Assembly (NCBI RefSeq): GCF_924101635.2
Contig: NZ_CAKMAA020000033.1
Location: 1-52,225, forward strand
DNA from: Candidatus Nitrotoga sp. HW29
Lineage (GTDB): Bacteria; Pseudomonadota; Gammaproteobacteria; Burkholderiales; Gallionellaceae
Length of the DNA stretch: 52,225 nucleotides
Direction: 5' to 3'
This document shows positions 30,247-39,301 of this stretch, in pieces (the stretch's first letter is position 1; each line of letters begins with the position of its first letter). Made by a program: the position numbers and the translations under genes. Below the pieces are notes generated by a model. It was not told the DNA's origin. It was given only the letters and a program-made list of their open reading frames with translations, and did no database searches.

Positions 30247-30804
30247 ATGGCTATTAAAGCAACCATCTTCAAGGCCAATCTGCAAATCGCGGACATGGAG
30301 CGTCACTATTACCAGGATCACGCGCTTACTCTTGCACGGCATCCTTCTGAAACAGACGAGCGCATGATGGTGCGGCTGTTGGCCTTTGCGTTGCATGCCC
30401 ATGAATATCTGGAGTTCGGCCAGGGGATGACCGCTGATGATGAGGCGGATTTGTGGCGGAAAGATTTAACGGGTGCGATTGAGTTGTGGATAGACGTCGG
30501 GCTTCCCGACGAAAAACTAATACGCAAAGCCTGCGGCCGCTCTAATCAGGTGATTGTTTACACCTATGGCGGCCGCGTCGCAGATATGTGGTTCGCACAA
30601 AACAGCAGTCAATTCGAACGGCTCAAGAATTTGAGCGTGATTAACCTGCCAATGGAAAATACGCGCGCCATCACCAAGTTGGCTCAACGCAATATGCAAT
30701 TGCAATGCACCATTCAGGATGGGCAGGTATGGTTGAGCGATGGGAATGACAGTGCGCAGGTAGAACGGATGCTGCTAAAAGTGCCGTCCATTCATGAGTA
30801 TTGA
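30247..30804 (+). CDS. yaeQ: YaeQ family protein
   Basis: A 185-aa protein with the YaeQ fold and signatures (MAIKATIFKANLQIADMERHYY, RHPSETDERMMVRLLAFAL, LWIDVGLPDEK). The family has a PD-(D/E)XK nuclease-like core and is linked genetically to RfaH-type effects in E. coli, but no activity is firmly established. AGGAG precedes the ATG. It is the last gene of the plus-strand run. Confidence 0.93.
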   Translation: MAIKATIFKANLQIADMERHYYQDHALTLARHPSETDERMMVRLLAFALHAHEYLEFGQGMTADDEADLWRKDLTGAIELWIDVGLPDEKLIRKACGRSNQVIVYTYGGRVADMWFAQNSSQFERLKNLSVINLPMENTRAITKLAQRNMQLQCTIQDGQVWLSDGNDSAQVERMLLKVPSIHEY

Positions 30805-30825
30805 ATACCGCTGATCGGTGTTTAT

Positions 30826-30855
30826 GTTTTTGCCTCGCATACGCGGGGCAAAAAC
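30826..30855. repeat. Inverted repeat between convergent genes
   Basis: GTTTTTGCCTCGC and GCGGGGCAAAAAC (one G-U) with a 4-nt loop. Each strand reads T-run first and A-run last, the reverse of an intrinsic terminator, yet it lies where the yaeQ and 30893-31780 transcripts converge. Confidence 0.5.
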
Positions 30856-30892
30856 AATGGCAATCTTTAAGGTTTAAAACACGTTTTGAAAG

Positions 30893-31780
30893 CTAAAAAG
30901 ATAACCGCGTAATTTCTTTTGTACCCTCCTTGCCTTCAACTGTGTATGCAAATGTAGCGCTTGAATAGCTATGGAAGCTAAATGTTCCAGTCCCAACCGG
31001 CGTTACTACAAGCTGGCCAGGGTCGTATGTTACACCCAGGTAAGTACCTGTCGTCTTGTAAATTGGGCCCGTATAAACCGTAGAGCTTAGCCATTGTCCC
31101 GGCTGGAGCGTATACCACGTAGGCTGGCCCGCTTGATCATACACAAACCATACGGCAAATATTCGATCACTGGGGTGTTGCATGATACTGAAACCCATCC
31201 CGGATTCCTGCGGGTTCCACCAGTGATCCGTATAGTCAACGAAGGGAAACACTCCGGTTTTAGTAGCGTTATTATTGGTAACGGTAAATTGTGCCGAACC
31301 AATCTGAATTTCTTGGGGGGTGATACCCGTATTTGATATATTTTTGCGAAAAATATCGACACTGAACACCCCTGATGGAAATTGTCCCAATTTGATATCA
31401 ACATCTCTATATGAGGTAAGAGGCGGCACACCGAAATCTATACAGCTCTCTGGTGCTCTAATATCTACTCTAATAGCCGTGCCTATTTGTTGAACTTGAG
31501 TAACGACAACCTCCTGTCCACATGTATAGTAATCATGTATTCTGGTCACGACTGACTCAAGATTCATTGGATTGGCTGGATGTATTGTTACATTTTCTGC
31601 TTTAGCCGTTGTCAGCACTCCGAAAATCATTCCGATCAAGAGTGCTCTCTTAGCAAATGAGAAATTCCTTAACCGAAAATCGTCTATGACGTTTCCAATG
31701 TATACAAATAAACGTTTTGCATCCTTTTTTAAAAAACAAAATGCCGTATTCATAATTTTTTCATGTCTGATTTTCATCAT
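30893..31780 (-). CDS. Exported protein with Trp/Gly-rich C-terminal domain
   Basis: A protein of about 295 aa. AAAAGGGG lies 3-6 nt before an ATG-ATG pair (31780/31777), which I prefer to the TTG at 31801. A hydrophobic signal segment (about ALLIGMIFGVLTTAKA) is preceded by an unusually long, charged N-region of about 40 residues. The mature part has a beta-rich domain, then HWWNPQESGMGFSIMQH and a following AVWFVYD..GQPTWYTLQPG. This module recurs in secreted proteins of beta- and gammaproteobacteria, often with proteases. It lies 24 nt after the subtilase stop, same strand, so the two are probably one operon. The module's function is unknown. Confidence 0.7.
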   Translation of the reverse strand: MMKIRHEKIMNTAFCFLKKDAKRLFVYIGNVIDDFRLRNFSFAKRALLIGMIFGVLTTAKAENVTIHPANPMNLESVVTRIHDYYTCGQEVVVTQVQQIGTAIRVDIRAPESCIDFGVPPLTSYRDVDIKLGQFPSGVFSVDIFRKNISNTGITPQEIQIGSAQFTVTNNNATKTGVFPFVDYTDHWWNPQESGMGFSIMQHPSDRIFAVWFVYDQAGQPTWYTLQPGQWLSSTVYTGPIYKTTGTYLGVTYDPGQLVVTPVGTGTFSFHSYSSATFAYTVEGKEGTKEITRLSF

Positions 31781-31803
31781 AAGCCCCTTTTCTATTCCCA
31801 AGA

Positions 31804-33939
31804 TTAATATGTTGTTGGACGGCTGCCATTATTCAGGTAGACATAGCCCAGCGTCACCAAATTTTGGGTATATCCTTGGTTCGCCATGATAGTTTGTTGC
31901 TGTTGCGGGAACAGAGCGTAGTCGTCCCGGGTTGGGTTATATGCGCGCATCAACGGAGTTGCATTGGCAGGCTTACCCAAACTGGTCGGGTATATGTAAC
32001 CCTCAATACCATCAAGCTTGTAATAGGCCGACCCAATATAGCTTTGCGCCTCTGCCAAGCTCGCTGTATAAAAATGGCTTACGTGCTTAGGATTGGTTCC
32101 GCACACAGAAACACCAGGATCACCGCATTTCCAGCTTAACCTATACAGCGGTTTCAATTCTACGGTGGTGCTAAATGGATTGGCATGGGTCGTAAATACC
32201 CACACTTCCGCAAGCGGGCTGGTCCAGCTGACGAGCTGGGGGGCCGCAAATAGAGGATACTCTGCCACCGTTGTTCCATATGGAACGTACTGTGTTGCGG
32301 CCAGCGAAGAGGGTACCGGGGGCAACCAAGCAGTGAGGGCGGCACGCGCCATTTGCGGTACTACGGTATAGAAATGATCTGCCGCTACGCTACTGTAGTG
32401 ACTAAAGAGCGGCGTTAATCGGTTTGTCGTTGCCAGCACATTATTGACCGCCGTTGCCGCATTCGGCACGCCATAACCACGCATCATATTCGGGGAAGCG
32501 GCATTGTCGCCCGAGCTCAATAACGCACTGGTGATCTGGCTTGCACTTAACAGTGGATTTACGGTACGCAACAGCCCGACAATACCCGTGATATGGGGGG
32601 TCGCCATGGATGTTCCGGTGCATGTGCCATAATTTGGCCCTCTTGAATGTCCATTTGAAGCACTGGTTCCACAGCGAGCGACTGAACTCCAATTTTTCCC
32701 ATAATACATTGAGGATAGTACATCCCGGCCGGGAGTAAGGATACCGCGAGTTTCCATTCCTGGGCCGGTACTTGACCCTTGAAAACCTTCCTTTGGCACC
32801 TCTTCAGTCCAAAGATTTCCCCGTGTGCCAGAATTTGCCTGGATCGCACCAACAGCGATTGTGTAAGGGCTTACCGCTGGAAAATCGAGGGTTGTTCCAA
32901 GCCCGTATCCACTTCCACCCACGCGCTTATCACTGTTACCAGCGGCAGCAACAACGATTACCTCTCTGGTTGAAGCATGTTTAAGTGCAAGACAATAAGC
33001 ATGATTAACATTTAGAGCACAATTGAGGTCCCCACCCCCTAAGCTTAGATTGATCGCTTGAGCACCTGATTTAACAGCCCAATTAATAGCATTGGGGATA
33101 TCAATTGTGTCATCCAGACCAGCTCCAACCCGCCTTATGTTTGCCACCATCAGGGTGCAGTACCAGCAAACACCCGCTCCTCCTGTTGGTGACGGATTAG
33201 GATAACCTGAAGCCACACCAGATCGAGTTGTTGCAGCGGCTATAATCCCGGCGGTGTGTGTACCATGCCCGGCACCACCTCCGAAGAGTTCTGGGTGTTC
33301 ATCAACATCGGCACCTCCCGCCACATTGAACGTAAATTGTGAGCGCCATGATTGTGCCAAATCCTCATGTACTGGAATGCCCGGTACCCTACCGCTCTGA
33401 ATGCCGCTATCCAAATGGGCAATATAAGCCGTCCCACGGACAGTGTTCCAGGCAGCCTGTAGATTTAACGGATTGTTGATACCCCATTGGTAATTTGGTG
33501 CCGTTGTGGCTACTGGATACAGTGGATCGGAAGGGGCAACTGAAAATTCACTGAAAGTACTTTCTTGGACAAAAAGCACACCAAGGTCATTTTTCAAGAT
33601 TGCTTTAGCCGCCATGGTGCTAGCGGTATCTGGATATTCAAGAACGACGTAGCGATGGAGTAATTCTTCCGGGTCGTCATCTGGCAGGGTGGCGCGGTAG
33701 TCATCCGGCAAGCGGTGGGTGAGTAGTAAACTGACTCGTGACGGATGGGAAAATCGTCGGCTGTGGTCCGCTGAGGCAGATTGTGGATTTTTAAATTCCT
33801 GCTCCAGATCCTCAGCTTTAAGGGATAGGATATCGCCTTTGTTGTAATTCAACAAAACGGCAAGTTTGCGTACTTCAGGTGTAGTGGCTTCTTTGTCCGC
33901 TAGGGCGTTGTTACTGAAGAGCGTGAAGCCAGTAAGCAT
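31804..33939 (-). CDS. Secreted subtilisin-like protease (S8) with disrupted translation start
   Basis: A 711-aa subtilase. A propeptide-like region (about 15-140) is followed by the catalytic domain with Asp177 (HLDSG), His225 (GHGTHTAG), oxyanion Asn335 (AAGNS) and Ser444 (GTSMATPH). The C-terminal region (about 515-711) has repeats of the DUF5648 type (HFYT.......A), a likely surface-binding module. The frame begins MLTGFTLF..NNALA, only half a signal peptide. A strong GGAGGAG and ATG at 33986 open a 15-codon frame that ends in TAATG at this start. Removing one copy of the adjacent 8-bp tandem repeat fuses both into a complete signal peptide. The gene is therefore switched off, phase-variable, or translated by reinitiation. 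Confidence 0.85.
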   Translation of the reverse strand: MLTGFTLFSNNALADKEATTPEVRKLAVLLNYNKGDILSLKAEDLEQEFKNPQSASADHSRRFSHPSRVSLLLTHRLPDDYRATLPDDDPEELLHRYVVLEYPDTASTMAAKAILKNDLGVLFVQESTFSEFSVAPSDPLYPVATTAPNYQWGINNPLNLQAAWNTVRGTAYIAHLDSGIQSGRVPGIPVHEDLAQSWRSQFTFNVAGGADVDEHPELFGGGAGHGTHTAGIIAAATTRSGVASGYPNPSPTGGAGVCWYCTLMVANIRRVGAGLDDTIDIPNAINWAVKSGAQAINLSLGGGDLNCALNVNHAYCLALKHASTREVIVVAAAGNSDKRVGGSGYGLGTTLDFPAVSPYTIAVGAIQANSGTRGNLWTEEVPKEGFQGSSTGPGMETRGILTPGRDVLSSMYYGKNWSSVARCGTSASNGHSRGPNYGTCTGTSMATPHITGIVGLLRTVNPLLSASQITSALLSSGDNAASPNMMRGYGVPNAATAVNNVLATTNRLTPLFSHYSSVAADHFYTVVPQMARAALTAWLPPVPSSLAATQYVPYGTTVAEYPLFAAPQLVSWTSPLAEVWVFTTHANPFSTTVELKPLYRLSWKCGDPGVSVCGTNPKHVSHFYTASLAEAQSYIGSAYYKLDGIEGYIYPTSLGKPANATPLMRAYNPTRDDYALFPQQQQTIMANQGYTQNLVTLGYVYLNNGSRPTTY

Positions 33940-33986
33940 TAGTAAGACCGTAAGACCGTATTCCAGTGTGACCGTTGCGTGTTCAT
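33939..33986 (-). CDS. 15-codon leader frame created by the 8-bp duplication
   Basis: The ATG at 33986 lies 5 nt after GGAGGAG. The frame MNTQRSHWNTVLRSY ends at TAA, whose last A is the first base of the subtilase ATG. It is probably the original signal-peptide start now out of frame; it may act as a coupling leader. Confidence 0.5.
   Translation of the reverse strand: MNTQRSHWNTVLRSY
33944..33959. repeat. 8-bp tandem duplication in the subtilase signal-peptide codons
   Basis: Two adjacent copies of AAGACCGT (ACGGTCTT on the coding strand). One copy restores the reading frame between the strong start at 33986 and the subtilase body. Confidence 0.85.
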
Positions 33987-34093
33987 CGTGTCTCCTCCTG
34001 TCGGTTTAAAAGTTCGCCAGTGTGATGGCCGCACCACAAACTACGAACAGGCCCGACCATACGCCGGTTATGCGTATCAAGCAATAGAGTCGG

Positions 34094-34171
34094 TTAAGGC
34101 TACGCTGAATAATCACGCATATTCCGTAATTAGAATCTCAGAAATGCGGGGCTTATTCAGCGTAGCCTTAA
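34094..34171. mobile_element. MITE-like element with 15-bp terminal inverted repeats and TTAA ends
   Basis: A perfect 19-bp inverted repeat TTAAGGCTACGCTGAATAA (34094-34112) and its complement (34153-34171), separated by 40 nt with no coding capacity. The outer TTAA on each side could be a target-site duplication. The GGCT...TGAATAA end resembles termini of IS5-group elements. The right arm supplies the last four codons and the stop of the gene at 34157-34906. Confidence 0.6.
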
Positions 34172-34906
34172 TTTCAAGCGCTGGCGCCACAACACGGTAC
34201 CTGCCCAACTCAGTGCGACAAGCATAACCAGACCACCAAACGAATGCGCCAGTGTGCCCCAGTGCTGGGCATTGGGCCGTTGACCAACGCTATCCAGTAA
34301 ATATATCCAATCGTGCGGACCGTCTTCACCGACGCTTCCGCCAAGCAAAATTAATTGTGGTCGCAGCGCATCATAAATGTAGGGTGCAAGATCTATCAAG
34401 CTGGCACTTGTCCACCATAGCCCGATCGCGGCACCAAAATTGTCACGATTTTTCCAGATAAAAGCGATAGCAATCCCGCCGGGTAATATCAGCTGGAACA
34501 GGCTGCCGCCGAGAATGGTGAGCCACTGACCAAAAGGCATAAACAACACGTGCCCGGCCTCGTGGATGGGAAGCAGGATATTGTGCATGAAGGAACCACC
34601 TATCTCACCGCTACGATAATCGTAAGCAAACAGTTTCCAGCTCCACCACGTCAGAAGTACGAGCACCAAGCAACGCCCATAAAAAGATAGCTCATCCATC
34701 TGTTCCTTGGGTTTGAGAAAATTCTCCGTACATTTGCGCCAGCTACAAGTGCTCGTGTCCGGGTCGGCATCATAGGTCACGGGTACTTCTGTCATTGATT
34801 GCCACTTAAAAAAATAAATGCCGCAGGCAGGGCATGCGGCATTACTCGGTAAAGATTGCGGAAATTTGTATCCGCACTTGGGGCAATCAGTGTAGGTATC
34901 AGGCAT
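34157..34906 (-). CDS. Zinc-ribbon membrane protein with HEAGH metalloprotease-like motif
   Basis: A 249-aa protein. The N-terminal zinc ribbon has CPKCG (Cys8, Cys11) and CPACG (Cys25, Cys28). About four membrane segments follow (near 78-95, 105-130, 137-152 and 225-243). HEAGH (His115-His119) sits at the start of the second, as in intramembrane M50-type proteases. A canonical downstream Asp motif is not obvious; candidates are SLIDLAP and the GEDGPHDW loop. The C-terminal LRLR and stop come from the inserted element, so the original end may be altered. It lies upstream of the subtilase on the same strand. Site-2-type proteolysis is an inference. Confidence 0.72.
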   Translation of the reverse strand: MPDTYTDCPKCGYKFPQSLPSNAACPACGIYFFKWQSMTEVPVTYDADPDTSTCSWRKCTENFLKPKEQMDELSFYGRCLVLVLLTWWSWKLFAYDYRSGEIGGSFMHNILLPIHEAGHVLFMPFGQWLTILGGSLFQLILPGGIAIAFIWKNRDNFGAAIGLWWTSASLIDLAPYIYDALRPQLILLGGSVGEDGPHDWIYLLDSVGQRPNAQHWGTLAHSFGGLVMLVALSWAGTVLWRQRLKLRLR

Positions 34907-34958
34907 TACTCTCGCGCTTTACCGACAAGCCAGCCACCAAAAACCACACTGTACTAAT

Positions 34959-35111
34959 TTAGGTGGCCGAGCTTTCATCGTTGGCGGGATCGGATTGGTC
35001 TGAAGAAGACGGGGCTTTATCTTCTAATTTACGCTGCTTTTTTTCTTCTTTCTTTTTTTTCTTGGCTAATTCTTTTTGACGCTTTTCGAATTGAAAATTA
35101 GGTTGTACCAA
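34959..35111 (-). CDS. Lysine-rich small protein (50 aa)
   Basis: A TTG-started frame with AAAGG 7 nt upstream. It begins MVQPNFQFEKRQKELAKKKK, continues as a Lys/Glu/Arg-rich helix to about residue 32 and ends in an acidic/Ser-rich tail. The NFQFEKRQ.ELAKK..KEEK layout recurs in small conserved betaproteobacterial proteins of unknown function. No ATG alternative exists, since an in-frame stop precedes it. The rest of the stretch 34907-35293 holds nothing I recognise. Confidence 0.65.
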   Translation of the reverse strand: MVQPNFQFEKRQKELAKKKKKEEKKQRKLEDKAPSSSDQSDPANDESSAT

Positions 35112-35293
35112 TTTATCGCCTTTATTATTAGGATTTATTTAAATGCCCGATTTGCAGTCGCTATTCTCACACATTTACACTTAAGCATGGGGAGTGCTTT
35201 TGGAGACTGATTCAAACCGCGAAAATTTGATCTGCGGGCTGGCAATAAATGTTTTGTGGGGCTTGCCAAACCACCACGGTCAAAGACAATCTC

Positions 35294-36307
<1,014 letters not shown>

Positions 36308-36488
36308 TCAATAAAGCACCCCGCAGCAAGCTACAGAGCATCAATTGCGCTTTTCAATCCACCAACGTTCGCTCCAAGGAGCGGAGAATTGAACCCGTAG
36401 AGATTAACCTTAAGCAGCATGAAAGGTATCATATTCAAAAAATATGAAAACACACAGCATAAGTACCTCTGACGCCTGCTCCCGTTAC

Positions 36489-38909
36489 TCAACGCAAATG
36501 CTTGCGTCCTTCCTTCGGATGTTCCTGCATCTGGCAGGCACGGCGATAGGCCAGTAGGGTTTTTTGAACGTAGCCCAACACGCTGTCGGAAGGATAATGC
36601 CCCATTCCATTCGCAATACCGAACGGCAAACCGGTAAGCAACTCTATGCCTTCACTCGCATGCTCTGCGGTGTAAATATGAAATAAACCTTTAGCGACGG
36701 CCTCGATCACCCTGTGTTCCAACATCAGATTCCGGCTGTTACAATGCGGAATCAGCACGCCTTGACTGCCGTCCAAGCCGGCCGTTTCGCAGACACGGAA
36801 ATAGCCTTCTATTTTTTCGTTAATTCCACCCACCGGCAACACTTCCCCGTACTGATTAACCGCACCGGTAACCGCGATACCTTGCTTGAGAGGCAAATCC
36901 GACAAGGATGAAAGTAAAACGTAAAGCTCGGCACAGGAAGCAGAATCACCCTCTACCCCGTAATAGTCCTGTTCAAACACAATGGAAGCATTAAGCGCGA
37001 GCGGTGCAATGTGGGCAAATAAGGCAGACAGATAGTTCTGCAAAATGAACACGCCCTTATCGTGAATTGGCCCGGACATTTCCACCTCGCGTCCAATATT
37101 GAGCAAACCATCTTCACCGGCAAAGGTACGCGCCGTGATTCGTATCGGGAAGCCAAAACGATAATCTCCCAAATCTATTTGGGAAAGACCGTTGAGCTGC
37201 CCTACTTTCTCACCATGCACTGTAATCAGCACATCGCCTTCGGCAATGGATTCCTGCAAACGCTGAGCGGGATAATCGTGACGAAAAATATGCGCCTGGA
37301 GTGCAGCTTCTACATCCGCTGCCTCAACTAAAAGACCGGCACGAGCGCGGCAGAGCGCAGCACTTTCCATTACCAGCGCTTCAGTACGGGCGAAGATCGC
37401 GCTTTGGCGAGATTGATCATCCGCTTCTCGATGGGATTCCTCCAACAAACGCGCTACAGCGGCGGCGGAAAAATGCGGCAACCCCATCTCCTGACAAGTA
37501 TGGGCGATAAAAATTGACGAAGCACGACGAGTTTCAGCGCTGGATAAAAAGCTTTCGGCAAAATCGACTTTCACCCGAAAACGACGGGAAAACTCCGGAT
37601 CCTCTTCCTGTAACTCATAATACTGTTCGCGCGAACCAATCAGAATGATCTTAACTGCAACCTTCACCGCCTCGGGTTCAAGAGAAACGGCGGCAATCGG
37701 GGTAAGCGCTGCACCCGGCTCTTCGATTTGCAGCTTGCCACTACGCAACAAGCGCCGCAGCTTCCCCCACACCATATCATCGGCCAGCAAATCGCGTAGA
37801 TGCAGCATGAGGAAACCTCCGTGCGCTTTGTGCAGGCTCCCGGCGCGGATGCGGGTAAAATCAGTTACCAGTACATCGCTCCCGGTCTGATATTCAATGC
37901 TGCCAAACAGTGAACGGTATGATGGGTTATCTTCGACGATTACCGGCGCACCGCTCAGGCCATCATTATCCACCACCAAATTAATCCGATAACGGGATAA
38001 TACTTTACTCAATACCTCCTGCCGACTTTCCTCATCCGGATCAGAAATCTTAAACTGCTCAAGATGGTCGAGTACGTCCTGCATTACCTGCTCCAGATAG
38101 GCACTAAGCTTGACGTCATCTTTGATCTCTTGCTTCAATCCGTCCCTGATTTCCTGTAATTCATGATTCAACAACGGCTTCACGGCTTGGTACTGCAAGG
38201 CCGCCAAAGCATCGTTCATAGCTCGTTCCAGCGGCCGGGTTTTCTCAAAATAGCTGGTAATCTTCACACGCAATTCCTGCTCAGCCTGTTCTATTTCAGC
38301 CCGGTGTTCTTTCGGCAATACAAGCACTTCATCTTCAGTAGGTGCACACCTTTCTTTATCCAGTAAAGTGAAAACCATGTGCCCTGCTTCACGTTGAATG
38401 GCAAACTTGCGGGCTTCGGCAAATGCCTCGAGTTCGGCGTAGCTCTTACTTTCTTCTTCCTTGTAGATTTTTACAATGCGCTCGCTTTCGGCTTTGAAAT
38501 CCTGCCCCTCCAGACATTGCGATATTTCTGTCTGCAGGGATCCTGTCATCCGCACCATGAGTTGGCACAGCAGGCGTCCCTGCCCGGCAGGCAAATGCAG
38601 CGCCTGCGGTCTTTCCGGCGCCTCAAAATTATGCAAATAACATAAGTCGGGCGGCACCGCTTTATTTGCAGCGGCCACCTGCATCGCTTGCCTGAGTAAC
38701 GAAGTGCGGCCACTGCCGACTTCACCCAATACAAACAGGTTATAGCCGGACTGATCCATTCCAAGACCAAAGCGGGTGGCCATTTCCGCGCGCTCCTGCC
38801 CAATCCAGAGTAGTGGATACGTCAGCAATTCTGAAGTATCAGAAAACCCAAGCGAATCGGGATCAATATTAATGCGCAGGTCGGCGGGAGTCAGATTTGG
38901 GGTCGGCAT
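36489..38909 (-). CDS. Lon-like ATP-dependent protease (LonB/YcbZ-type, S16)
   Basis: An 806-aa protein. The N-terminal AAA module has a modified Walker A GEVGSGRTS (residues 62-70, Arg in place of Lys, normal for this subgroup). A long helical insertion follows (about 130-300, rich in Glu/Gln/Lys), then the second AAA part with FTRIRAGSLHKAHGGFLML. The C-terminal S16 domain carries the Ser-Lys dyad: Ser in GDSASCAELYVLLSS and Lys in GGINEKIEGYF. It lacks the Lon N-terminal substrate domain. No membrane segment is evident. Role in protein quality control inferred. Confidence 0.92.
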   Translation of the reverse strand: MPTPNLTPADLRINIDPDSLGFSDTSELLTYPLLWIGQERAEMATRFGLGMDQSGYNLFVLGEVGSGRTSLLRQAMQVAAANKAVPPDLCYLHNFEAPERPQALHLPAGQGRLLCQLMVRMTGSLQTEISQCLEGQDFKAESERIVKIYKEEESKSYAELEAFAEARKFAIQREAGHMVFTLLDKERCAPTEDEVLVLPKEHRAEIEQAEQELRVKITSYFEKTRPLERAMNDALAALQYQAVKPLLNHELQEIRDGLKQEIKDDVKLSAYLEQVMQDVLDHLEQFKISDPDEESRQEVLSKVLSRYRINLVVDNDGLSGAPVIVEDNPSYRSLFGSIEYQTGSDVLVTDFTRIRAGSLHKAHGGFLMLHLRDLLADDMVWGKLRRLLRSGKLQIEEPGAALTPIAAVSLEPEAVKVAVKIILIGSREQYYELQEEDPEFSRRFRVKVDFAESFLSSAETRRASSIFIAHTCQEMGLPHFSAAAVARLLEESHREADDQSRQSAIFARTEALVMESAALCRARAGLLVEAADVEAALQAHIFRHDYPAQRLQESIAEGDVLITVHGEKVGQLNGLSQIDLGDYRFGFPIRITARTFAGEDGLLNIGREVEMSGPIHDKGVFILQNYLSALFAHIAPLALNASIVFEQDYYGVEGDSASCAELYVLLSSLSDLPLKQGIAVTGAVNQYGEVLPVGGINEKIEGYFRVCETAGLDGSQGVLIPHCNSRNLMLEHRVIEAVAKGLFHIYTAEHASEGIELLTGLPFGIANGMGHYPSDSVLGYVQKTLLAYRRACQMQEHPKEGRKHLR

Positions 38910-39301
38910 TTTTTAACCACAGCGTTACACAGGATTTCCGAATTGTAACCATTAATCCGGATCACATTACTGCTGCGTCAAGACAGATAGACTTCTGAGG
39001 ATTCGCGCAGCATTACTAACGTGGCCAATTTAATCGCCATGCTCACCGAATTTTTCCAGTTTGGCTTGCCATCTCATGTATCACGTAACGAATACGTAAC
39101 CGGAACGCTGCTACTTCGAACCAAGAAAGATATGTCAATATACTGAGCACTACGCCAATTGGCTTGGTACGCAAAAGCTGGCAGTATCATTCTTGGTGCT
39201 CTAGCAAATTAAGGCAAGCTCGTAATCCAATCAGCGCGCGTTTGCGCCAACGTACCCCCAACTTGTTGCTAGCCTGTGCCCCAAATATATTGGATTTAGC
39301 C
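38910..39301. other. Divergent intergenic region
   Basis: About 390 bases between the Lon-like gene and the HD-GYP gene, presumably holding both promoters. A plus-strand frame of about 45 codons ending near 39146 has no ribosome-binding site and no recognisable homology. Nothing else is visible. Confidence 0.4.

Noticed and set aside
39019-39146. Plus-strand frame of about 45 codons upstream of the HD-GYP gene
   Set aside because: No ribosome-binding site and no recognisable motif; lies in a region expected to hold two promoters.
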